Shown here in pieces: positions 29,879 through 40,873 of a stretch of 64,000 nucleotides of DNA (positions are counted from its first letter, which is position 1; every line of letters starts with the position of its first letter). The notes beneath the pieces were generated by a model. That model had not been told where the DNA came from. It worked only from the letters and a program-made list of their open reading frames with translations, and did no database searches. The stretch is from Oegoconia quadripuncta (taxonomy: Eukaryota > Arthropoda > Insecta > Lepidoptera > Autostichidae). The stretch lies in contig OX438749.1 in assembly GCA_949316235.1 (NCBI GenBank), positions 31,754,022-31,818,021 of the forward strand. Reading direction: 5' to 3'. The position numbers were made by a program, and so were the translations under genes.

Positions 29879-30106
29879 TATAAAAACAAAAATGGAGCAT
29901 CACTCGCCGAATTCCCGCCAAAAATCTCCACCGAACACAAGTTTTCTGTGTCAAGTCCATGTCAAGGGTAAGGAAGGCCATCGACTTTTGAGATTGGAAT
30001 GCCTGACCACCGGTTGGAAGCGGCCTGTACTTCCCGCGCCCGTCATTTAAACTCAAAAGCAAAAAGTTTTATTTCGTAAGTTATAAAATTTTAATACGTC
30101 ATGCAT

Positions 30107-30655
30107 GACATTCTAGCTCATTCACAAGGCTGTCTCCCCAGAGAAGAACGAGCAGGAAACTCGGGGGTTGCTCTTTTTATATAAGTATTTTTACAATTTC
30201 GAAAACGTCATGACATACAATTCATGGCTCATTTACAAGGCAGACTGCCCAGGGAAGAACGAGCAAGAAACTCAGGGTTTGCTCTTTTTATATAAGTATT
30301 TTTACAATTTCGAAAACGTCATGACATACAATTATAGCTCATTCACAAGGCACACTGCCCAGGGAAGAACGAGCAAGAAACTCAGGGTTTGCTCTTTTTA
30401 TATAAGTATTTTTACAATTTCGAAAACGTCATGACATACAATTTATCGCTCATTCACAAGGCAGACTGCCCAGGGAAGAACGAACAAGAAACTCAGGGGT
30501 TGCTCTTTTTATATAAGTATTTTTAGAATTTCGAAAACGTCATGACATACAATTCATCGCTCATTTACAAGGCAGACTGCCCAGGGAAGAACGAACAAGA
30601 AACTCAGGGGTTGCTCTTTTTATATAAGTATTTTTACAATTTTGAAAACGACATA
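30107..30655. repeat. 111-bp tandem array, about five units, born in a LINE 3' UTR
   Basis: GCTCATT(C/T)ACAAGGC recurs at 30116, 30227, 30337, 30448 and 30559 (period 110-111). Each unit holds GAAGAACGAGCAAGAAACTC and CGAAAACGTCATGACATAC. The single-copy ancestor is the LINE 3' UTR at 35640-35740. Because 111 is 37 codons, a plus-strand frame stays open (30168-30434) and repeats FLYKYFYNFENVMTYN; I see no reason to call it a gene. Confidence 0.9.
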
Positions 30656-30664
30656 CATGACATT

Positions 30665-31050
30665 CAAAATGCTTCATGTCCATGCATTCTTATCAGCTAG
30701 AAGATAGATAGTCAGAAATTTTATAATACCCTTTGGCACATAGTTTCCGAGTAATGGTGGTTTTAAATTTATTTAAAGGCAATATCTACCGCAACCTTAT
30801 TATAAAAGCGTTATCCATTGTCCCATGAATAACTTAGTGACTTTTGGTAAGCGCCTGATATGCACAGGAAGTTTATTTTTATATCTAGCATTGCGCTTTG
30901 TAAAATGTATATTCTCCTTTTGTGCAAGAAAGTGTATTTGTATTGTATTATAGTGTTCAATTGTCATGGATCTTGAGGAGAATTCCGGCGTGACGCCGAC
31001 ATGTATTTCACAATTTTTCCTAAACAATTGCAGATTCTAACGTACAAGTT
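30665..31050 (-). pseudogene. LINE ORF2 C-terminus belonging to the tandem array
   Basis: Minus-strand frame with MFRKNCEIHVGVTPEFSS, NARYKNKLPVHIRRLPKVTK, LFMGQWI and further on the DIQNLPLNKFK equivalent; internal insertion of ~90 bp after CEIH. It sits immediately 5' (on the minus strand) of the amplified 3' UTR. Confidence 0.75.
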
Positions 31051-31059
31051 TTCGTAAAT

Positions 31060-31925
31060 ATACTACTCTGGTCTCCCGGCCAGGGTACTAGATAGGGGGA
31101 AGGTGAGGACGCAGGCTATTACATTAGGGACGCAGTCTGATCGCAATAACTGTAATTCGTGCACAATTATAAACACAATAATTATTACAGTGATACACCG
31201 ACAGGACAAGAGCGGGGAGCACAGGCTATTCGCGCTCTGTGTTGCCAGTAACATGAAGTGCGGTGACGCCACACTACGATGCCAAGTTAAGAAAAACATG
31301 AAATAAATCTGTACTTTCCGTAAAAATACCAATTATATCGTGGATATAGGTATACCTACATATTACAACTCGTAACATTTTTCTGATTTTTTGTATTATA
31401 GCTGTAGTAGTGTTCATTCTTTATATCCATAGATAATATATTCCCGTAGCTATAGCTTTTCACAGATTACAAATACACCCAGTAGAAGAGTATCTATAAA
31501 CGTTTTTAACACCGCAGGTATTTTCGAAAATTTGACAGGCGCGCCGAGATACTTGACCCGCGGAATTATAAAAAGGAAAGAGAGGACACAGAGGTTAATA
31601 AAACAGAACGGTTTTTCCTTCGAAGGGTAAAAAACGGATATTTAAGTTTCAGCCGAAGCTTGAACCACCCTTGAAATTCGCTATCCACCGCTTAATTATA
31701 AAATATGACTAGCCCTTTCGTTTTGCTTTATAAATCCTTGAAGGTAGTATTGTTCCATTTCCGTGTTTCAGTGCGAAGGATAAAGAGGGCCAATGAAACT
31801 ACTGAGACAGAGAGCTATTTCCTTATTTCTTGCTATAAAAAGCAAAACAATTTTTTATTTTATTTTTAACCTGCCCAAGGAAGGAGGGTAATGTTTTTTA
31901 AGCATATGTATGTAAGTTTGTATAA
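31060..31925. other. Unassigned single-copy-looking DNA
   Basis: Contains an open frame of 67 codons (31103-31306, plus) ending KKNMK followed at once by AATAAA-like ATGAAATAAATC; no recognised domain. 31500-31830 shows no family or ORF that I can support. Confidence 0.25.
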
Positions 31926-31929
31926 CTTC

Positions 31930-32610
31930 AAACTCAAAACTTCAAACTTCAAGCATTTATTTTAACGTAAGGTACATGATATCATTTGTTGAATGTCAAT
32001 TTAAATCTATTGGAAATAAAAATAGGGCTTAAGCATTTATCGGTCAGTCAGTATGTCCAAGCTACCACCGCTTTGGAAAGGGAAATCATCTGTGGGAAAA
32101 GAAGCGGCGCAAGAAACCCACAGGATAATTTTTCTTTTCTTTTCTTTTTGTTATATATATAAAAGTATACAACTAATACAATTTTATAATTTTTGGGAGC
32201 TGGGCGAAGTATACGAAGCGTTTTTGTCATTCAGGTAGTCACTAATTTTTAAATAACCTTTTTTTGTCAATGTTGTTTTGACATGGTTTTTAAATTGTTT
32301 TTCAGTTAGGTTAATGATATTCTCAGGTATAAGGTTATAAAAGCGTACAGTGTCCCATAAATGATGTATTAAATTTGCTCAGTCTGAACATAGGGGTGGC
32401 TAATTTGTCCTTATATCTCAAATTTAAGTTATGCTTATCACTATTTTTTGGGAATGCATATACTTATATTTTTTCGTACGTACATAATATTCTCGTAAAT
32501 AAATTGTGAAGGAACAGTTAAAATATTAATTTCTTTGAACCTGTCTCGAAGAGAGTCATATCGACGCAGATTATATATTGAGCGGACTGCCCTCTTTTGC
32601 AAAATAAAAA
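31930..32610 (-). pseudogene. LINE ORF2 C-terminus and 3' UTR, minus strand (subfamily 2)
   Basis: Frames with many breaks give LQKRAVRSIYNLRRYDSL, FKEINILTVPSQFIYENI, PENIINLTEKQFKNHVKT. The 3' UTR ends (reversed) TTGAAGTTTGAAGTTTTGAG. Same subfamily as 22290-22765. Confidence 0.75.
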
Positions 32611-33009
32611 TATACAGTTAGGTTACAAAATAGGTTACCTATGCGTTTTTTTGGGTGTGCGCGTAAATTTTTCAAAGAGGTATTCTGTAATTCATTACTT
32701 ACAAGGTTAGGAATTGCCGACGCATGGGGCCTTGCCAGCAAACAGGTTGGTTTAAAACGCGTATCGCGTCTTTGCCGCTGGATTGTTATCAATTTGAATA
32801 ATTTTTAGCGTATAATTGGAATGACAGGTCGCATACGCTTGCTGGTTTTGCTATAAGAAATCTTTATTGAAAGCACCTTTTTGTACATAATTAGCAACTC
32901 TACATTAATAGAGGTAGATTTGAGACAAATATTTTATTTATATTTTATTTAGTACTAGCTTTCGAAGGACGGAGTACCCATCAGTAATAGAATAAATTGT
33001 GTAGCTTGT

Positions 33010-33332
33010 TTTTTTTTTATGCATAACGGGTGTTAAGCACACCTGATGTTAAGTGAAGATGAGGTCGAAGGTGAAAGCGTACTGACCCGGAAACTCCAAC
33101 ACATTTGGGGGACTGGCTATCTTATCTCTGTCAACCGGAACACAACAATACTATTAACATTGCTGTTTGGCGGCAGATTTAGATAAGATGGTGGTAGCTA
33201 GCCAGGCGGACATTTTAAATGCCCTACCACCAACCAAACCGAGTACTCAAACATGTACCCCGCTGGGGATCGAACCCGCGACCTCCGAATCGTAAACCCA
33301 ATGTCGTTTACATTGAGCCACGGAGGCGGTTT
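33010..33332 (-). mobile_element. SINE family 1, full length, minus strand
   Basis: Minus strand: CCGCCTCCGTGGCTCAATGT, B box GGGTTCGATCCCC, complete body; the tail block is shortened (GGTGTGCTTAACACCCGTTA). Confidence 0.9.
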
Positions 33333-33620
33333 TAGATATAGTATAGGTATTTAGTTATAAAGCATACAATATTAAAACTTTATTACGCTGTAGAAGATGC
33401 TAAGATCTCCTAAAACAATTTTCTAATAAATTAATCAATGACTAGATACTTTATATTTTCTAAAAATAGTTCATTGAGTCGTGATATTTGCCCTCGGTGA
33501 AATTTTTCATAAATCTAAAGAAGTTATTGATCGATTTTTTTTTAAATAGTTACAGGGTTTCATATTCTCCAACGCAATGAAATTCACAGTGGTAATTTTA
33601 ATAGTCTATGTTTTATTACT

Positions 33621-33965
33621 AAATTTGCTTAGATTAATGATTGGTCTCCGCGCCGCTACGACTAGATACCGTCGGCGTACTCGAAAAATGCGGCAACAAA
33701 TACTACCCGCGCCAGTCACGCCACAAGTTCAAATTCTCAAATTTTGGTTTAAGACTGAAGCAAAATGCCGGTTTGCGTAGTCAAACTATGTAATAACAAT
33801 ACTACAAAAAACAAGAAAGATACTGGCATCACATACCATCAGTAAGTACTGTATAAATCTACACACTACAATATTGAGTTGCCGCATTCAGGAACCTGTT
33901 TTTTCTTCATAGTGCGGTATCTAGTCGTAGCGGCGCGGAGACCAATCATTAATCTAAGTAAATTT
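33621..33965. repeat. Inverted repeat (51-bp arms) enclosing a THAP exon
   Basis: Arms 33621-33671 and 33915-33965 are reverse complements with a single mismatch and contain GATTGGTCTCCGCGCCGCTA. The 243-bp spacer holds the THAP exon. No target duplication is evident outside the arms. Confidence 0.85.
33765..33841 (+). CDS. THAP-domain first coding exon (partial gene)
   Basis: ATG at 33765 opens MPVCVVKLCNNNTTKNKKDT, GITYH, then CA|GTAAGTACTG, a good splice donor at 33841/33842. M-P-x-C-x4-C and the later G-I-x-Y/F-H are the N-terminal half of the THAP zinc-finger, a DNA-binding domain found in cellular regulators and at the N-terminus of P-element-type transposases. The remaining C-x2-H ligands should be on the next exon, which I could not find downstream. 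The open frame from 33577 runs in a different phase and is not the THAP frame. Being enclosed by inverted repeats suggests a transposase remnant or an exon captured by a foldback element. Confidence 0.5.
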
Positions 33966-34212
33966 GTTTATTTTCAAAAAAATATTACAAGTAACAGTCT
34001 AATTACTAAAGTACTTAAAAATTCTAATGCTTGGACTCTGATCCTCAAACTAGGTCAAACCTGTAACTTGAGGATCAGTTACTTCCTTATGCACATAGGT
34101 AGTAGAAGTACTACTACTTTAATACTCGTATAATATACATAGACCGTTTTACCATTTATCGAGTCATAATCTATGGCTTTGATGAAAGGAAATGAAATGA
34201 AATATTTATTTG

Positions 34213-34609
34213 GGCTTTTTGGCGGAAACTCGGCGAGTGAAGTAGCATTTTTCTTTATAGGTCTTAAAATTTGTGCATTCTAACTTTTGAAGCTTAATAA
34301 TGGCAGAATATTGTGCAGCAAACGTTAGTGTTGGTGTACAGGTGAAGGGAAGTGTAAATTAAAGTGCGTAACGGAGCTTTCGGGTTCCCACAAGAAGCCG
34401 CCAAAATCTTTTGTAAAGCATTCTGCCACTTTACTGAAGATTGACTTGACCGTGACTAGACTCTGTATACGACGAATTACTTGTTTTGATTGAGACTGAC
34501 CTATAAACTGAAGAAATAAGATAAATAAAAATTTTCACTCGAAACTGGCAGTAATGTCCCTCGACAATGAGGTTGACTGGTTGCCATCCTCAAAAATAAG
34601 AAGAAGAAG
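34213..34609 (+). mobile_element. (GAA)n-tailed GGCGGG retroposon, copy 5, full length
   Basis: Bounded by a 12-bp target duplication AATATTTATTTG (34201-34212 and 34610-34621). Starts GGCTTTTTGGCGGAAACTCG; ends GTTGCCATCCTCAAAAATAA then GAAGAAGAAG. Confidence 0.93.
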
Positions 34610-34849
34610 AATATTTATTTGCTCTAAATGTGGTCGGGTACAGGTTGTGTAGGTGAATAATTTGTATCACACATTTAGTCATTACTGGCATGCAAAAACT
34701 AAACTATTAAAAATTGAACGATTAAAAAATTAAATTATTAATAATGTTAGGTATAAGTTTGAATTTGCTGGGTATTACCTTCTATGCACACACATTTGTT
34801 TCCTATATCCTAATCCTTTCCGTGGGTAACCACAAATAAATTCGACAAC

Positions 34850-35045
34850 TGTCATCTCTCTTGATCGCGGACGGTGCGCATGCGAGCTCCCGGCGTAAAA
34901 TCGGAATTCAACAAATTTCTTCTCGGTCGCGATCGTAACTCATCATCACTGTCTACTCAAGCATAAGAAGCTAGTGTTCGTGCAAGTGGGAGTGGAGTAC
35001 CATCCCGAGATATAGCGGCAGGCGTGGAACCAGCGCGTGAATCAG
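34850..35045. other. CpG-dense segment, possible promoter or first exon
   Basis: About 18 CpG in 190 bp (GATCGCGGACGGTGCGCATG, GTCGCGATCGTAAC) within an AT-rich neighbourhood. Absent from the matching position in arm B. No ORF or TATA box that I can support. Confidence 0.3.
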
Positions 35046-35255
35046 GTTTGCCCACATCCTCTCCCTTTCCGAACAAATAATTATTATTACTATCAAATTA
35101 ATCAAACTAAGCCATATAGTCATGCTATATTAATAACAACTGTCAATTTGAAATGCCTAACTAATGTCAATTTAATATTATAAAATGTCAACTTTAGTAG
35201 CAATTAATATCTAAATATCAGCTTGGATTTACTTTTACAATATTATTTATTCCAT

Positions 35256-35545
35256 TCTTTATTGCAAATAAACACAAAAGATACATTTGTCAGATACAAA
35301 GATACAAAGGTGAGCTTATCTCTAAGAGAGATCTCTTCCAGACAACCCTATAAGCGGTTAGAAAGTGTATAACGGGGAATAAAAAAAAGGGCGTGCAACG
35401 TAATGGTGATTAAATAAAAAAGTCTATAATACATAAATACTTGTAAATAACTAAATATAACTACATGAATATAGTACTAAATAAACCTAAATAAAACATT
35501 TAATTAGATATATAATTAATATATTTATATAAATATCAATATAAA
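35256..35545 (-). mobile_element. LINE 3' UTR insertion in arm A
   Basis: Reversed tail TTCCATTCTTTATTGCAAAT and the AGAGATCTCTTCCAGACAAC block of the GATCGCTTTT LINE family. The empty site survives in arm B around 36815-36825. Confidence 0.65.
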
Positions 35546-35589
35546 ACATTACTTCTTATTATACCTAGTTTATGTAATAATATAATATT

Positions 35590-36250
35590 CAAAAAATCAA
35601 AATCAAAAATGTTTTTATTTCGTAAGTTATAAGAATAACATTTGAAATCGTCATGACATACAGTTATCGCTCATTCACTAGGCAGTCTCCCCAGAGAAGA
35701 ACGAGCAAGAAACTCCAGGGTTGCTCTTTTTAAATAAGTCAATACAAATACAATTTGAGATACCTAATTGCAAAATTTATGATTCGACAAAGAAAATAAG
35801 AATAAAATATACTGGATAATGGCGAGCGGTTCATGTCCACGCATTCTTATCATCCAGATAGTCAGAAATTTTATAATAGCCTTTGGCACATAGTTTCCGT
35901 TTAATGGTTGTTTTAAATTTATTTAAAGGCAAATTTTGAATGTCTACCGGAACCTTATTGTAAAAGCGTATACATTGTCCCTTGAATGACTTAGTGACTT
36001 TGTGTAAGCGACTGCTATGGACAGCAAGTTTATTTTTATATCTTGTATTAACATTGTGTATTTCACAATTTTTCCTAAACAAATACAGATTCTTTCTTAC
36101 GTACATTAAGTTTTCGTAAATATATTGCGATGCCAAAGTTAATATATTGATTTCTTGAAATTTATTCCTCAGAGATACTCGGGAGCCTAACTTGTAGATC
36201 GCACGAACCGCTCGCTTCGGTTGTATAGGTGAATAATTTGTATCACACAT
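35590..36250 (-). pseudogene. LINE ORF2 C-terminus with 3' UTR, best copy in the window
   Basis: Open minus-strand frame: RAVRAIYKLGSRVSLRNKFQ, EINILTLASQYIYENLMYVR, CEIHNVNTRYKNKLAVHSSR, FKGQCIRFYNKVPVDIQNLP, LNKFKTTIKRKLCAKGYYKI, SDYLDDKNAWT, stop at 35831. This is the thumb/C-terminal part of a Jockey/CR1-like ORF2; the catalytic core is lost by 5' truncation. 3' UTR has AGTTTCTTGCTCGTTCTTCT; A-rich tail at 35597. Confidence 0.85.
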
Positions 36251-36870
36251 TTAGTCATTACTGACATGCAAAAACGGAATTATTAAAAATTGAACGATTA
36301 AAAAATTAAATTATTAATAATTATTATTACTATCAAATTAATCAAACTAAGCCATGCTATATTAATAACAACTGTCAATTTGAAATGCCTAACTAATGTC
36401 AATTTAATATTATAAAATGTCAACTTTAGTAGCAATTAATATGTTTTTTTTTTTTTTTCTATTAATTCATTATATATGAAAAAGGTTTAACACAATACAA
36501 AAGTGCGCCACAGAAACCTATTCAAGGTTTATACGCAACACAATGAGCCTCATCGCTTACCACTTACTGTCTATTACAAGTTACAGTATCACCAGCACCA
36601 CCCATGTAGTACTTTTTAAGTGATTGTTTACATTTTTTTATATTTATAAATATATCTGTATGTATTTCCTTGGGAATATCATTTAAAATGTTTGGTAACA
36701 TGTACTCCCACGTCCTCGCTCCGTAAATGTTAGTGTATTTAGGTAACTCATAAAAAGGTATATACTCCATCTATATATCTAAATATCAGCTTGGATTTAC
36801 TTTTACAATATTATTTATACCTAGTTTATGTAATAATATAATATTAATAAACTTATGTCAATTCATTAAT
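36220..36870. repeat. Tandem duplication, arm B (with a LINE tail inserted)
   Basis: Counterpart of arm A. It is split at 36431-36779 by a different LINE end; the join AATTAATAT/CTAAATATCAGC is intact in arm A at 35200-35220. Confidence 0.8.
36431..36779 (-). pseudogene. LINE ORF2 C-terminus with A-tail, inserted in arm B
   Basis: A T-run at 36431-36449 (poly-A on the minus strand) precedes a frame MEYIPFYELPKYTNIYGART, WEYMLPNILNDIPKEIHTDI, KKYYMGGAGD. Short ATAT repeats at both junctions fit a target duplication. A LINE family not otherwise seen in the window. Confidence 0.65.
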
Positions 36871-37089
36871 ACATTATACAAAAATTAATAGTCACATTGT
36901 ATAGAATTATACAATTTTGATTTAATTATTACAGTTTCCATTGTCTACGTATGGTGATGGATAACGACGGATAACAATATAACTAATACTACCAATACTA
37001 CTCCTAAAGCAAGCTACTGATTTGTTGGAAAACATTTTTATTCTAATCACTGACAGGTACTCTATCCATGTGCAGAAAATTATTATTAG

Positions 37090-37397
37090 AGGGGGCCGAT
37101 TGCGTTAAAGTTTGACCGGTATTACCAAAGCTAAACCATAACCAAAAATGTTACGTGAAGCACATTTCGCGTCGCGCTAATCATTTGAACGGAATTTAAT
37201 CTAGTTTTTTTTTTAATACTCGTGGCTAGCTCTAAACAGGTTTGATTTTACTTTGGTAGCGTCAACGATAATAACATAATCGTTCACAAAAAATAGCGCG
37301 ATACCATTTTTTACGTCAGCTAAGCAACAGGTAAACCAAAACCAAAAACGTTCCGTTCGAACGGTACAACCGTTGTAAAATAGCGCGATTAGCCCCC
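37090..37397. mobile_element. MITE C, second copy (inverted)
   Basis: Ends GGGGGCCGATTGCGTTAAAG and the inverted AAAATAGCGCGATTAGCCCC; interior ACCAAAGCTAAACCATAACC and CGTTCCGTTCGAACGGTAC match 25245-25536 in reverse. Confidence 0.7.
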
Positions 37398-37420
37398 TGG
37401 ACTATTTGTCCATATTGACT

Positions 37421-37753
37421 TTTTTTTATGTACGACGGGTTCGCATTTTCGGGCCTCAATCATACCCGATGTTAAGTGAAGATGAGGTCGAAGGTGGAAG
37501 CGTACTGACCCGGAAACCCCAACACATTTGGGGGACTGACTATCTAATCTCTGACAACCGGAACACAACAATGCTATTAATATTGCTTCTTGGCGGCAGA
37601 TTTAGATAAGATGGTGGTAGCTAGTCAGGCGGACATTTAAAATGCCCTACCACCAACCAAACCGAGTACTAAAACATGTACCCCGCTGGGGATCGAAGCT
37701 GCGACCTCCGAATCGTAAACCCAATGTTGTTTACATTGAGCCACGGAGGCGGT
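37421..37753 (-). mobile_element. SINE family 1, full length, minus strand
   Basis: Minus strand: CCGCCTCCGTGGCTCAATGT, B box GCTTCGATCCCC, complete body, tail GCGAACCCGTCGTACATAAA. Confidence 0.9.
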
Positions 37754-37997
37754 TATTGACAATACGAAACTCCCTGGACCATTTTCAAAATGCCTCAAAC
37801 CCACAATATCTTACAACACATCAATCAGAGAACATTGTATAATTGTATGCTAGCTAACGCTATTATGGTCATTTGACATTGTAGCGTAGAGTCGGCCTTC
37901 CTTAAGGTCTCTGCCAAGAATACGCTTTTTATGACTAGTCTCGTATTAGTAAACTCAATACTAATCTTGAGGCTGTTATATATACTTATTATTATAG

Positions 37998-38149
37998 AAA
38001 TACTTATTATATAGAGGATTATGAAAACATTCATAACTAAGGTACACGTGTCAGTAGTCATCATGCAAACATAATGACCCTAGCGGGATTCGAACCCGCG
38101 AGCTTTTGGTATAGCAGTCATGGTTTAACCTCTACACCGAACGGGTCAT
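37998..38149 (-). mobile_element. SINE family 2, 5' half, minus strand
   Basis: Minus strand: CCCGTTCGGTGTAGAGGTTA, GCGGGTTCGAATCCCG and ACACGTGTACCTTAGTTATG. The tail block is missing. Confidence 0.75.
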
Positions 38150-38467
38150 GAGCATACTTATTACAATTCCGTTTTCATCTTTTGGGCTAGGGTACCCTAA
38201 AAAAGCGGTTAACAGTTTTGTATAAATCCTCTGTATCTGACACACGGTGAACTATATTGTTAGTCGTATGTTTTAAATTACAATATCAAGTCGTTTTCAA
38301 TTTAAATACAAAGGTGATTTTATTTATGAAAATAAGTATAATTACCTTGCCCGTATTTAAAAATATGCTGTCTAACAATGTATGAGGTTACCCGTGTTAT
38401 AGTGCTGGGTATTGATCGCGTATGTGATAGAATACAATTTCAAGCTTCGTTGATATAAAAGAATGAT

Positions 38468-38547
38468 ACAGGGTGAATGTGAATTCGTGTAATTCCCATT
38501 AACTGGTGACGACACTCTTGATTACGAACAACTTTCCCCAAGGAACA
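38468..38547 (+). mobile_element. MITE E (CAGGGTG, TA-flanked), left arm only
   Basis: TACAGGGTGAATGTGAATTC and AACTGGTGACGACACTCTTG match the left arm of the complete copy at 61061-61434; it ends in an ACAAT repeat. Confidence 0.7.
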
Positions 38548-38631
38548 ATACAATACAATACAACCATAGTAGAACTCGATCATTATCCGCCGCTTTTATT
38601 GACCTTATTATATTTTATTTAGTATGATTAA

Positions 38632-38892
38632 CCGCCTCCGTGGCTCAATGTAAACAACATTGGGTTTATGATTCGGAGGTCGCGGGTTCGATCCCCAGCG
38701 GGGTACATGTTTAAGTACTCGGTTTAGTTCGTGGTATTGTTGTGTTCCGGTTGTCAGAGATAAGATAGCCAGGCCCTCAAATGTGTTGGGGTTTCCGGGC
38801 CAGTAGGTATGCTTCCACCTTCGACTTCATCTTCACTTAAAATCAGGTGTGATTGAGATCAACTAACAACCCGTTGTGCATAAAAAAAAACA
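38632..38892 (+). mobile_element. SINE family 1 with internal deletion
   Basis: Head, B box and tail (AACCCGTTGTGCATAAAAA) present; about 75 bp between TTCGTGGTA and TTGTTGTGTTCC is lost. Confidence 0.88.
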
Positions 38893-38948
38893 TGCTCAAC
38901 ATAGGGTTCCGAGAAACGGTGATGTGTTGATTTTGCCTCCATGCAGAG

Positions 38949-39035
38949 GAAACACAATACAATACAATACAAATACACTTTATTGCACAACAGAAAAGAA
39001 AATACAGAAAAGAAAACACCTGTACATTTGCTGTG
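38949..39035 (-). mobile_element. LINE 3' UTR end, minus strand
   Basis: ACAATACAATACAATACAAA then TACACTTTATTGCACAACAG: a reversed polyadenylation end with TTGTA repeats, as in 11165-11527. Confidence 0.6.
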
Positions 39036-39043
39036 TGCACGTT

Positions 39044-39320
39044 TTTTTTTATGCACGACGGGTTCGTACTTGGCCTCAATCACACATGATGTTAAGTGTA
39101 GATGAGGTCGAAGGTGAAAGCGTACTGACCCGGGAACCCCAACACATTTGGGGGACTGGCTATCTTATCTCTGACAATCGGAACACAACAATGCTGTTAA
39201 TATTGCTGCTTGGCGGCAGATTTAGATAAAATGGTGGTAGCTAGCCAGGCGGACATTTAAAATGCCCTACCACCAAACAAACCGAGTACTTAAACGCGTA
39301 CCCCGAATCGTAAACTCAAT
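39044..39320 (-). mobile_element. SINE family 1, minus strand, B-box region deleted
   Basis: Minus strand: body and tail (AAGTACGAACCCGTCGTGCA) complete; the head jumps from GGGGTAC to near the start, losing the B box. Confidence 0.85.
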
Positions 39321-39837
39321 AAAAAAAACGCAATATCCACCTGGGTGGCCACTTTATTGAAGATTTCAAATTAGAGGACAAGATGAATTTTTGGTCTAAA
39401 ATAGAGGGGGTCCTTCAAAATAAAGAACGTCTGGCAACTCTACGTTTACGAATCGATAAGTGATAGTTACTGAATTTAACAATCTGCTTTACCCCCTCTT
39501 AATAACCATCGTGTGTGTCCGTCCGTCTGTCAGACAATAGAGAGATCGACCTTAGTTTTATAGAGAGGAAGTCTGCGTGGCCGCCCGTTCGTTTACTGTC
39601 ACAGATAGACCATTAATTTGTGTGGATCACAATGCGTCTAACCGTATCATGAAGAGGCGGCATTTTATGAGTAATAAAATTCCAAATTAAATAAATCCTT
39701 GAGAGCGATTTCCGAGTCGTGTCCGATTTTACTGATAATTCAAAATGAACGCCAAAGAAATACGGTAGGTGTTATGTGTTTGCGCTGTATGATATTATAT
39801 TCCTTCGGGGATTTTAGAAACTTTAATATATTTAAGA

Positions 39838-40020
39838 CTAGTTTTCCACCCGCGGCTTCGCGGACATGTTAAATTTCTTTATGCCGCGGGAATTACTCGC
39901 TCTATCGGGATAAAAAGTATCCTATGTCTTAATCCAGGGTCTGTTCTACCTATATACCAAATTTCATACAAATCCGTTCATCAGTATCGCCATGATTGAG
40001 CGACATACAAACAAAGAAAT
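39838..40020 (+). repeat. CCCGCGGCTTCGC dispersed repeat
   Basis: CACCCGCGGCTTCGCGGAC, GGGAATTACTCGCTCTATCG, GGATAAAAAGTATCCTATGT and ACCAAATTTCATACAAATCC. This motif chain recurs in the hairpin at 6954-7196 and resembles a widespread insect repeat. Confidence 0.65.
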
Positions 40021-40333
40021 TACACAAATAAACAAACATCCAAACTTTCGCATTATTTTTTTTCACAACCATCATCGAACAAAGCGTTAATTGTGTCATT
40101 TGACGGTCGCGTTTGTAGCGTATTCCACATAATTACATCATTAAAATTAAATAAATTTAAAAAAATTGGAGTAAATATGTGTTCCAAATAAATTTCGCAT
40201 GATAGTAACCCTTACGAATCCCGAAGAAGAGTAAGTTTTTGCACATGGACCTATAGAGTACCTACTGTCAGTGACAGAATAAAAATGTTTCCTAACAAAT
40301 CCCTGGCTTACTTTAGATATAGTATAGCTATTT

Positions 40334-40727
40334 CTTCTTCTTATTTTTGAGGATGGCAACCAGTCAACCTCATTGTCGAGGGACATTACTGCCAGTTTCG
40401 AGTGAAAATTTTTATTTATCTTATTTCTTCAGTTTATAGGTCAGTCTCAATCAAAACAAGTAATTCGTCGTATACAGAGTCTAGTCACGGTCAAGTCATT
40501 CTTCAGTAAAGTGGCAGAATGCTTTACAAAAGATTTTGGCGGCTTCTTGTGGGAACCCGAAAGCTCCGTTACGCACTTTAATTTACACTTCCCTTCACCT
40601 GTACACCAACACTAACGTTTGCTGCACAATATTCTGCCATTATTAAGCTTCAAAAGTTAGAATGCACAAATTTTAAGACCTATAAAGAAAAATGCTACTT
40701 CACTCGCCGAGTTCCCGCCAAAAAGCC
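40334..40727 (-). mobile_element. (GAA)n-tailed GGCGGG retroposon, copy 6, full length
   Basis: Flanked by a 12-bp target duplication GTATAGCTATTT (40322-40333 and 40728-40739). By eye it differs from copy 7 at only a few positions in 394 bp. Confidence 0.93.
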
Positions 40728-40873
40728 GTATAGCTATTTAGTGATAAAACATAGATGTCTTTTTTTTTTGTTGGCCTTATCCTGCGATCAGTCGGTGACT
40801 ATGAGCTGATTTGTTCTTAGGTCGTTGTCGGGAGAGTGCATACCCCAATGGATATAGCTACTCGTATTTCCAT

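Larger units (their letters stand above)
34640..35590. repeat. Tandem duplication, arm A (with a LINE tail inserted)
   Basis: GTGTAGGTGAATAATTTGTA and the following ~80 bp, TCAAATTAATCAAACTAAGC with its ~140 bp, and CTAGTTTATGTAATAATATA recur in the same order at 36220-36870. Arm A alone has a CpG-rich segment (about 34745-35080) and a LINE 3' UTR insertion (35256-35545). Confidence 0.8.

Noticed and set aside
30168..30434. 88-codon open frame with 37-residue repeats
   Set aside because: Explained by the 111-bp tandem LINE-derived array; no start context or domain.
30107..30655. Direct repeats that might suggest a CRISPR array
   Set aside because: Units are 111 bp with no unique spacers and derive from a LINE 3' UTR in a eukaryotic genome.
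39747..39769. Possible tiny first exon MNAKEIR followed by GTAGGT
   Set aside because: Seven codons, no supporting family match or partner exon; chance cannot be excluded.
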